64,000 nt of DNA from Branchiostoma floridae (taxonomy: Eukaryota > Chordata > Leptocardii > Amphioxiformes > Branchiostomatidae), in contig NC_049985.1 in NCBI RefSeq assembly GCF_000003815.2, positions 11,034,847-11,098,846 on the forward strand, written 5' to 3'. The translations under genes and the position numbers were made by a program. The notes beneath the pieces are model-generated. The model did no database searches. It worked only from the letters and a program-made list of their open reading frames with translations, and was not told the DNA's origin. This document shows positions 1-11,000 of the stretch, one piece after another (position 1 is the first letter of the stretch; every line of letters starts with the position of its first letter).

Positions 1-135
1 GCGGTGATCATCAGATCGACGTGAACCAGCCGTCCATTTCCGTCTCCTGTCAGGGGATGAAGGGTCGCTATGTGGGCGTCAGTCTTCCTGGATCCTCCCG
101 AATACTGACCCTGTGCGAAGTCCAAGTATTTTCTG
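1..135 (+). CDS. Gene A exon: C-terminal half of a fucolectin/tachylectin-4 (FTP, F5/8C-like) domain
   Basis: The exon enters from the left edge and ends at 135 before donor gtaggc, in phase 1. Its translation (GGDHQ...QPSISVSC...GMKGRYVGV...[10 protein letters not shown]) is nearly identical to the second half of the FTP domain of gene B at 51718-51953, including the closing LCEV-VF strand typical of these beta-sandwich fucose lectins. The fucose-contact part would be in the upstream exon, outside the window. Confidence 0.85.
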
Positions 136-1965
136 GTAGGCCTTTAGTACATTACATTTAGTTTATATGGTCATGGCATAATGTATAGAGCTTCCATATC
201 AACATAACAGGCAGGTGTTAAAACACCTGCCTGTTATGTTGATATGGAAGCTCTATACATAAAGCACCATGTTGGTGTACTTGATTTGCTGTCCACAGGA
301 GTAAAGCTTCAGCGTACACTGCATTCATCAAATTCTTCAAATTCGTTATGTTTTCACGCATTCATGTACTCTCTTCTGTGAGGTGTAAATAATTGATAAA
401 GGTTATAGTGACTATTTAAGGTCACTCCGCTTTAGATACTATACATTGAAATGGTGCGTCCATCTCACACACATCACAGAATTGTTTTCAGGTCTCACTC
501 ATATATTCCTTTGTCAAAAAGAGCCCTGTCTAAAAAGAAAACGGCTACACGAAGGTGTATCTATTGCTGTGAAGAAGTACCGTTCACCAGCCCAATCGAT
601 CCAAAAGGTCAAAGTGGTAAAGGCTGGCTTGTCAGTTGTCACTGAAAAAGACCATAAAACAAGTACCCATCATAAAACAAGTAAACAGACGATTCACGTC
701 ATGGAAGACACTGAACACGTATGGCCGACTGTACAAACACGTTATATGTCAGTTTCTCAGAAGGTTTAACGGGTGACAGTTTTCTTTGTACGCAGACGGC
801 TTCCCTGTATGGGCAGCATGGGGTAACTATATTGCAATAAAGGACATATGACTGGAATGTGGTCACTATTAGCCAGTTTATATGTAGATATGCAATGTGA
901 TGAAATAACAATGTGTTGCTTGATTTATCAAACAGTGAGTTACGGCCTGACTATTGCAACGGATGCTGCTGATTATTCTGGGACTACTGATTCACTGACA
1001 GTAGAAATCTTCTCTGACGTTTGTGATGATGTCTGTGTGACAACGACGGTATCCGGACTTACAGCGGATGGGTAAGAACAATGGTGTACATTATCATACT
1101 GTCAAATAATGACGTTCACCAACAAGAGGGGGCGTCTTGCTGTAAACACCAGTCAACATTAACTCCACTAGCTCTTCTTCTTCGTTTGGGCTGCCGCCCT
1201 CATCGTGTTGAGGATTCTCTTCGCTCATATAATGGTTTATTTGGTGGTTAAAGGGACCAATGCTACATGCACATCTCAGGATGGTTCATTAATCCTGCAG
1301 TAAGTACCTGGTTGTAGTATTAACACGATTATGTCTTGCAATAGATCATACAGAGGAACACCTGTGGAGCCTTAATCCATGTTATATTCCATTCGAATAA
1401 ATGCTTGAAACTTGGTGCAGGCAGTAGTTTACCTGAATTGCTCATACAATAAAAACTACGTCCTTCTAGAGTTGTACTTTGCACAGATAAGTGTACATCT
1501 TTCCCTGCTTAATCAAACCTGATGTAAATTAGTATCCTCTTATACTCATGAATTTACGAAATTGTATTTTCCCACATGATCAACACCAAAGGACTGAGTA
1601 CAACCGAGCCTTTGCCGCTTCCAGTTTTGGTGATCCTTCTCGGCTCCGACTTACCATTTCGGGGGGCGATTGGCTCAAACTAGACTGGGTGAGTTATGTA
1701 CACTTACTCCTGAAAGTATTTTAGTCCATTCATACACGTATTTATCAACGTTGAAACTAACTCACAACTTACTGATGTTTGGTAACTTTATTTTTTCCAG
1801 ATTGACGTCTACAGTGGCTATACTGGGCTGTACTACCGTTTTTCCTGTCCCAGTAACGGTTGCCAGTTGTCCACTGACTCCTCGGAGGGCAGCGAACAAC
1901 TCAATTTATATGTCGGATTTGTCGATGGTTAGTTACCTTCCCCAATAAGGTTATATTTTGAGTAG

Positions 1966-2011
<46 letters not shown>

Positions 2012-5000
2012 TGTGTTTGTTTGTTTGTTTGTTTTGGCGGAGGTATGGGGTCGTGGACTTCTAGTTGTTGAATGGCATCGAGAGATGCAAATTATGCAAA
2101 TTTCTGTGTGCTGGATAGAATTTCATCCTTTTGACATGCGTTACTGAAAGGTGAACATTACTATGCAAAGATTATGTAAATGTAGACTCATTTGCATGAT
2201 TAATGATGGGATGTTAAATAGAATGATGCCGGTCTTTATGACATCTGGTACTGGTGTAGATAAGACGGGTCGTTCTCATTGTCCGGACGGGGGTGTGACC
2301 ATACTTTACCGCGCTGCAACCAAATGGGCCAGCTCGCGCGCTACAAAGCTTGTGATGTGGCGCTTACGATAGGCGCTTAGGCCCCCATTCCACTTGACGG
2401 CGCTCTCACGGCGCTCTCACGGCGATGGAAAATTCGCCCCATCGCCGTGAGAGCGCCGCGATGGCAGAAAAAGCTGCTCTAGTGGAATCTCTACTGCGAT
2501 GCCAGCGCGCTCTCAGCGCGACAGAAAACTCAAAGGTCAGCAATTTTTATGAGCTGCCAAAGACTTTAAAGATTACTTAACGAATGTCAGAGATAAAGAA
2601 CGAAATTTCTTACGTTTTGTGTATTCTATTGTCTACTAAGTCATACCTTTTTGCCTCACGCAATTTTAAATTACGAAATCAAGGCTGTAAACAAATCCAA
2701 TTTTGTTCACTGCACAGGGCTCAGCGTGAGTCTAAGATAACCCATACGTTTGAATTGCTGTTTTTTTAAATCAAATTTGCCGTGTAACTTGTTCAAAATG
2801 AATATCATTATCATGCCGCGTTATTATCGAAAGTTATACAATGGTGAAACGATTTGATCTATTGACAATAAGTCTTCCATAATCTCAATCTACAGGTTAA
2901 GAACATGAAAACTAAAATGTTATTCTCTTGAAACGTAAAAATAAGTCAAGACATAATAAACCTTTGTGTTCTTGATTATTCCATCTCAGGTTAATTCATT
3001 GTACATCATTGGCACGTTTTTAACATTTCTCCGAGTAGTCCGGTTGCCAAACCCCAGATTTTGGGGTAACCTTGCAATGCGGTCCATACAATGTTTTTTT
3101 GCTGTTTCTATACCTCTGAGGTGTGCTCTATCAGAATCTGGAGTATGCCACTCTGTCATCCTTGGGGAATCCGCACAATATGCAAATTAAGGCGGCCATT
3201 AAGGAAATTCTTGTTTTCGTCAATATCTCGGTAACCACACATGGTATCAAATTGATTTTGGTGTCTAGCCCCATGTTTTGAAGGGTAAAGAATCAGATTA
3301 AACCATTTTAGTAATGATCACACCACTATTTTTGCTAAATATGCATACAATATGCAAATTAGGACGGCTATTACGGAAAATCTTACTTTTGTCAATATCT
3401 CAGTAACCACACATGGTATCAAATTGATTTTGGTGTCTATCCGCATGTTTTGAAGGGTAAAGAATCATATCTAGCCATTTTAGTAATGATCACACCACTA
3501 ATTTGGCTAAATATGCATATAATATGGAAATTAAGGCGGTTATTACGGAAAATCTTGCTTTTGTCAATATCTCGGTAACCACGCATGGTATCAAATTGAT
3601 TTTGGTGTCTATCCCCATGTTTTGAGGGGTAAAGAATCAGATTAAGCCATTTCAGTAATGATTACACCAATAATTTGTGCTGAATAGGCATATAATATGC
3701 AAATTAAGGCGGTTATTACGGAAAATCTTGTTTTCGTTAATATCTCAGTAACCAAACATGGTATCAAAATAAATTTCGGCGTCCATCTCCATGTTTTGTG
3801 GGGCAAAGAATCAAACAAAGCTATGTCAGTATTGATCACGCAAATACTTTATTGAAAATGTTTAAAAAATCAGCTTCAGTGTCTATCAGAGTGGGTGCAT
3901 CCACTTTAATTATGCTTATATATGTTGCCATTACTCGTTTGACTCAGTCCTCCAATAAGTCACTTTCACAAACTTTGTAACAGACATCAACATGTCAGGT
4001 GTGCCCATTCTGGCAGTCAGTGATTCTCTGTGATATCCACAAAAATGTACATGGCAAGTGAGCTGTCCCGCATCCACGCATTGCTGTCAAGGTGCCGGGT
4101 ATCCGTAGGACAATGACACTACTGGGGTACAGACNNNNNNNNNNNNNNNNNNNNNNNNNNNNNNNNNNNNNNNNNNNNNNNNNNNNNNNNNNNNNNNNNN
4201 NNNNNNNNNNNNNNNNNNNNNNNNNNNNNNNNNNNNNNNNNNNNNNNNNNNNNNNNNNNNNNNNNNNNNNNNNNNNNNNNNNNNNNNNNNNNNNNNNNNN
4301 NNNNNNNNNNNNNNNNNNNNNNNNNNNNNNNNNNNNNNNNNNNNNNNNNNNNNNNNNNNNNNNNNNNNNNNNNNNNNNNNNNNNNNNNNNNNNNNNNNNN
4401 NNNNNNNNNNNNNNNNNNNNNNNNNNNNNNNNNNNNNNNNNNNNNNNNNNNNNNNNNNNNNNNNNNNNNNNNNNNNNNNNNNNNNNNNNNNNNNNNNNNN
4501 NNNNNNNNNNNNNNNNNNNNNNNNNNNNNNNNNNNNNNNNNNNNNNNNNNNNNNNNNNNNNNNNNNNNNNNNNNNNNNNNNNNNNNNNNNNNNNNNNNNN
4601 NNNNNNNNNNNNNNNNNNNNNNNNNNNNNNNNNNNNNNNNNNNNNNNNNNNNNNNNNNNNNNNNNNNNNNNNNNNNNNNNNNNNNNNNNNNNNNNNNNNN
4701 NNNNNNNNNNNNNNNNNNNNNNNNNNNNNNNNNNNNNNNNNNNNNNNNNNNNNNNNNNNNNNNNCCTGGGGATGCGCCCAATACTGGGGGTACGGGCACT
4801 GCTGGGGGGGGGGCCAATCCTGGGGGGCGGGTCACTATCCCGGGGATGCCACCAATCCCGGGGGGCCGGCCACTATGCTGGGGATGCGCCCAATACGGGG
4901 GGTCGGGCCACTCCTGGGGATGCGGCCAATTCGGGGGGTACGGCCGCTATTCGGGGGATGCGACCAATCCTGGGGGTAGGGCCACTACTGGGGATGCGGC

Positions 5001-8000
5001 CAATCCTGGGGGTACGAACCCTCCGGGGGGTGCGGCCAATCCTGGGAGTACACCACTTCAGGGGGTAAGGCCCCTCCTGGCCAAGGAGGCATTGGTACGC
5101 TACTGGAGGTATGGCCACTCCTGGGGGGGGGGGGGGGTGAGGTTATTGACACTACGGGGGTATGGATATTTAACGACTTGGATATGCACTGAAGTTGATT
5201 TTTGTATACTTTTCAATAAAATATTGGTGTGATCAGTACTGACATGGCTTAGTCTACTTCCTTAAATGCTGAAATGGCTTTATCAGATTCTTAGCCCATA
5301 GAAAACATGGACTAGACACCAATGTGAATTTGATACCATGTGTGGTTACTGAGATATTGACAAAAGCAAGATTTTCCGTAATACAAGCCTTAATTTGCAA
5401 TAGTATATACCTATTCAGCACAAAATATTGGTGTGATCATTACTGAAATGGCTTAATCTGATTCTTTACCCCTCAAAACATGGGGATAGACACCAAAATC
5501 AATTTGATACCATGTGTGGTTACCGAGATATTGACGAAAGCAAGATTTTCCGTAATAGCCATCATAATTTGCATATTATATGCATATTTAGCCAAAATAG
5601 TGGTATGATCATTACTAAAATGGCTTAATCTGATTCTTTACCCCTCAAAACATGGGGATAGACACCAAAATTAATTTGATACCATGTGTGGTTACCGAGA
5701 TATTAACGAAAGCAAGATTTTCCGTAATAGCCGTCCTAATGTGCATATTATATGCATATTTAGCCAAAATAGCGGTGTGATCATTAGTAAAGTGGCTTTA
5801 TCTGATTCTCTACCCCTCAAAACATGGGGATAGACACCAAAATCAATTTGATACCATGTGTGGTTACTGAGATATTGACAAAAGCAGGATTTTCGATTCT
5901 GTAATAACCGCCTTAATTTGCATATTGTATGCATATTTAAAATAATAGTGGTGTGATCATTACTAAAATGGTTTAATCTGATTCTTTACCCTTCAAAACA
6001 TGGGGCTAGACACCAAAATCAATTTGATACCATGTGTGGTTACCGAGATATTGACGAAAACAAGAATTTCCTTAATGGCCGCCTTAATTTGCATATTGTG
6101 CGGATTCCCCAAGGATGACAGAGTGGCATACTCCAAATTCTGATAGAGCACACCTCAGAGGTATAGAAACAACAAAAAACATATTGTGGACCGCATTGCA
6201 CGCTTATCTGTCTCTGCCACCAGACTAGAGTTCTTTCTCGTGAATTTGTGTTATATCTAATATGGAGAAATCATGTGATTCGAAACGCTGAATAAAAGCA
6301 TTGTATGTGTAGTTGTCCAAATTGTATTACCCATGATTTAAATTAGGAAGTGATTCATGACACAAAAGTATGATTTGACAAAAAAATTCATGAAAATATA
6401 CCTCTTCAAGAATAAAGATTGTATGAACCATATATGAGAGCGCAGCGAGAGCGCGGTGAGATCGCCGTCCTAGTGGAATGGGGCCTATCATATACCATTG
6501 TTTAGCCCTATTGTCGCTCTCCGCGCTCTCTTGGCGCTCTCATGGCGCTCTCATGGCGATCATTGTTGCATCGCCATGCTCGGCGCTCTCACGGCGATGG
6601 TATGGCAGGGCTCCATACCATCGCCGTGGTGACGGCGCTCTCGCGGCGATGGCACTCCCACCGCGCTCTCATGGCGCTTTCACGGCGCTCTCACCGCGCT
6701 CCCATGGCGACCTTGGCGATTTCACAGCGCTCTCACCACGATGGTCAAATTTGCCATCNNNNNNNNNNNNNNNNNNNNNNNNNNNNNNNNNNNNNNNNNN
6801 NNNNNNNNNNNNNNNNNNNNNNNNNNNNNNNNNNNNNNNNNNNNNNNNNNNNNNNNNNNNNNNNNNNNNNNNNNNNNNNNNNNNNNNNNNNNNNNNNNNN
6901 NNNNNNNNNNNNNNNNNNNNNNNNNNNNNNNNNNNNNNNNNNNNNNNNNNNNNNNNNNNNNNNNNNNNNNNNNNNNNNNNNNNNNNNNNNNNNNNNNNNN
7001 NNNNNNNNNNNNNNNNNNNNNNNNNNNNNNNNNNNNNNNNNNNNNNNNNNNNNNNNNNNNNNNNNNNNNNNNNNNNNNNNNNNNNNNNNNNNNNNNNNNN
7101 NNNNNNNNNNNNNNNNNNNNNNNNNNNNNNNNNNNNNNNNNNNNNNNNNNNNNNNNNNNNNNNNNNNNNNNNNNNNNNNNNNNNNNNNNNNNNNNNNNNN
7201 NNNNNNNNNNNNNNNNNNNNNNNNTTATCATGCCACGATCATACAACACCGAAACACTTTTTATTGAAAATTAATTGAAAATGGGACTTCAACAATCTAA
7301 ATGTACAGATGGAGAACAAGAAAACCTAATGTCATCATGTTGAAATTCAAAAATTAGTTGAGAAATGATAAACCTTTGTTTTTAAACCTTGCCTATTCCA
7401 TCTCAGTTTGTTAAATTGTTCATCACCGGTACATTTTGGACAATTATCCGGGTTCTGTCTATATGTCAAATATACTTCTTCACAAACCGCAGTTGAGAGC
7501 GCAGAGAGAGCGCAGTGAGAGCGCCGTCCTAGCTAAATTGGCATCATAAACCACTGTCGAGACCTATTGCGCTCACCGCGCTCACTGTGCGCTCTGTTGG
7601 CGCTCACGGCGCTCGCTACGCGCTCTCTTGGCGCTCTCTCTGCGCTCATCATTGGATCGCCGTCCACGGCGCTCTCACGGCGACTGTTTTGAGCAGGTTC
7701 AAAACAGTCGCGGAGGTGATGGCGACCATGGCGACCATGGCGCTCCCACCGCGCTCTCTGCGCGCTCCCATGGCGACCTTGGCGATCCCGTCGCGCTCTC
7801 ACCGCGCTCTTCCCAATTTGAGGTCGCAGATCTAGAGAGAGCGCCGCGAGAGCGCCGTCCTACTGGAAAGGGTGTATTATAAGACGCTATCATATACATA
7901 TCTGGTAGACGTCTTTTCGTTACTTTAACGCACGTTTTGTGATACGATATTCAGACATAGAAGGTATATGCCAGAACGATACCGTATGATAAAACATCGT

Positions 8001-11000
8001 CTGAATTGCGGTATCGTATACCTGATGACGATAGTTTAATGTACATCTTATAACGATACCTTAGCAAAGTGCGTATAATGGAGTATATCGTTATTTTTGT
8101 TCGGAGGCGATATCGTATACGTAAAAGGATATCGTTTTAATCGAAAATTACGTATATCGCTATACGCATTTACACTATTTTAAGGTACGTTTTTAGATAT
8201 TTTGACACGGAAATGATGCCATAGAACGACCACTTGGTTGTAGCGCACTTCGTTTTAAATGTGTGATTAAATTCATATTATCATATAGCCAGTAGTCGTG
8301 TACCACACAGGTAAGGAGGTTTAGAAGGCAGGGAGAGCAGTAATCCGACACGACCAGCAAGATAAAACGTATTGCAGAAACGTCACACTTACGTGCGGCA
8401 TACGCGATGTCCTTTTATCAATAGATTAGTTAACGATTTAGTAGGACGTGACTAATGTCCACGTCCCACTTTGTAGAACGTACGTGACGTGTTCTAACAG
8501 ATGCGTGTTTAATTCATGTCGGGAGTGACACAAAGTACGTGACATCTTTTACAGGTTCATATTCCTAATGGATTTAGACACACCTTTGATTGTAAAACAT
8601 ATCAGTTCCAACATTGTCGGTATCACAAAGAAGAGAGAAGTCGTCAAAATCACTTAGTAGTATATTATTCTTGTGTTGGTTGCCATTGTTTATATCTCAT
8701 TTATCTGTCAACTATTCTTTGTTGCGACCTGTACTTAAAACAGTGGGTATATATGTACAATAAAGGTCTTTACTCATTAAAACATTTGCAAAAAGGTAAT
8801 AAATAATTAACTGTGAAAGTTGACCAATATTCATAATTTATATCGACAGATATCGTAAGATAGTATGAGAGAAGACAAGTGCACACATAATGATAATGCA
8901 AGCCTATTATATCTATGAGAAATTAAGGGAATAGTATGGCATATATATATAGGTAGGTATACTCATGCCTTATGGCCATTCAAATGTGTTTAGCAAACGT
9001 GGAGATAGTGAATATATTTCAGAGGCAAGTTCACCTACTGTGTTGGTGAAAGTCTAGATAGATTTGTATATCTGAGAAGTTATACGGCCGTATAACCTTA
9101 CTTTATTTCTGATTATCTACATTATCACAGAGAACGAATGCCAGCTAGATCCCTCCGCGCGACAGGACTGCGGTTGGGGGGGCATTACTCCAGCTGAGTG
9201 TCAGGAGCGAGGATGCTGCTTTGATAGTTCATTTCAAGATGCACCTTGGTGCTTTTACAGCACAGGTGGGGCATGTACCTAGTTATAATGTAACCGTAGA
9301 TGTCTATATTCATATTTTCGAAGCCTCCCTGTAAACAATATTTGACATCTGGCTATTTGTAGAGTCATCATAATAATCATTTCTACTTAATTTATACACG
9401 CACACACACACACACACACACATACGTCGGACGTCACGTATTTTACGTCCCATGTGATGTGAATTTAGATAAAACGTCACGTATATAGCTGTCGTATTTC
9501 TGAAACAAATATATTGCCATATAGGATTAAAATGTCCGCGCAAAACAGTACCGTTTCCGCTTCATTCACGTCACAAATGACATAAANNNNNNNNNNNNNN
9601 NNNNNNNNNNNNNNNNNNNNNNNNNNNNNNNNNNNNNNNNNNNNNNNNNNNNNNNNNNNNNNNNNNNNNNNNNNNNNNNNNNNNNNCCTTAGGCCTTAGA
9701 AGTGCCCCGCGTCATGTTCAGTTTACATTATGTTTTCTGTAGCAACGGATGCAGTGATTGGTTTGTGGCCCTTAAACGGACATTATGGAGCATCAGACAT
9801 AACAGGAAACGGAAATAACGGGACAGCAACAGGAACTCAGTCAGCTCCAGGCCCGTATGGAGACGCCGACGGAGCTTTCCTGTTTTCGGGAACTGAAAAT
9901 TCCTACATCGACATTCCCAACAACGGCAGGCTGGATGTGCGCTACTCCTACACCATACTGGCGCACATCTATCCTACCGGAGAGGGTGGACCTATCTTCG
10001 ACTACGTCGGGAACAACAACGCCTGGGGAGTACACTTCTGGCAGGCTGCTCCACAAGAGCTGTTTATGAAGTAAGTTTGCTTATCTGACACAGAATATCT
10101 TCGAACCTTTAGAATTACACTTTCTCTATCCACTCATGTTTGTCTTCGTCTTAATAAAACATTCTTTTATTCGCTGCCTCTTTTTACTGGTGACGTCACA
10201 GGAAGAAAACAACGGAAAATATTGTCTGTTAAATGTGTAAAGACCCTAGCCTCCACCAGGCCTTCCTACGGGGGTGCGGGTATCGGGAAATTTGCCAGGG
10301 AAAAGTTGTATGAAAAAAAGTTTTACCAAACATATTCGTGTGCATGCTCATTTGCCCATTCCTGGACCTACCTTATTTGCATATTTTTGAATCTCTTCAT
10401 GCGACCATAACACCTCGTGGAAAGGAACAGGTAAGTTACTCTTGTCTCAGTTTGTATATTCTGTTTTAATGTTATCGACAATTCAGAAATAAGATAATAA
10501 GTATTAGCATAATCTGGCTAGATTATGACTAGCTATTTGTTTCTAATCAGTGTTTTTGTCACTAGATAACTGATCATTACTGTGTCAGTACATTACTTTG
10601 TACAGAGTAGAGTATGCATGCATTGTTCGAAGTTTTTCTTACTTTAAGCCCCGGTCACAAGAATCGTACGACGTCCTTGCGATGGCATATTACGCGTATC
10701 GCACGATGATCACAGTGGATCGCAGCTAAATCGTAAGCAAAATCAGCCATCGCAGAGCATCGCAGAGCATCGGATGATGTTCAAAATTTTTCCAGCGTCG
10801 TACGATTTTTCACTTGTGTCTCTTCTGTATAGCCGTCTGACCGTTTTTGTGCTTCTTTAACCAACAAAATGTGGACATAGCTGTTGAATACCTTCCTATA
10901 ATATATTTAACTGTAAAAACAAATTAAAAAAGACCATGACAACAAGAGTATTACAAGCAAAAGTTCAAATCAAGCGTGAGTACTGGTATGGTTATCTCGG

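Larger units (their letters stand above)
2385..7875. mobile_element. Composite fold-back element with long inverted arms, nested in a gene A intron
   Basis: The left arm (about 3074-3890) and right arm (about 5185-6201) are reverse complements over roughly 0.8-1 kb, including unique sequence next to the repeats (3074-3185 matches 6090-6201 inverted). Outside these arms lie GC-rich blocks of GGCGCTCTCA-type words at 2389-2470, 6437-6758 and 7495-7870. They begin or end with a shared edge reading GCC-ATTCCACT-GACGG in either orientation. Sequence at 2801-3060 recurs as a diverged direct copy at 7225-7460, so at least two related elements are nested or tandem. No open frame resembling a transposase is visible; two gaps (4135-4764, 6759-7224) hide part of it. 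This fits a non-autonomous DNA fold-back transposon, superfamily unknown. It occupies the intron between the PLAT-like module and the trefoil, where gene B carries pentraxin and C-type lectin exons. Confidence 0.7.

Noticed and set aside
446-769. Open frame of 107 codons in the first intron of gene A with a similar one (140 codons) at 52212-52634 in gene B
   Set aside because: The similarity comes from the whole intron being duplicated. The two frames shift relative to each other, contain no known motif, and lie between two well-supported exons.
3185-3890. CRISPR-like regularly spaced repeats
   Set aside because: The units are about 172 bp with no unique spacers, in a spliced eukaryotic locus. 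They are satellite units of a fold-back element.
4092-4979. Long frames crossing the N runs at 4135-4764, 6759-7224 and 23379-24200
   Set aside because: They are open only because N cannot encode a stop. The flanking residues are translations of repeats.
7533-7835. Arginine/alanine-rich frames on both strands of the GC-rich block
   Set aside because: They are translations of repeated GGCGCTCTCA-type words, open on several frames at once, with no codon bias or splice context.
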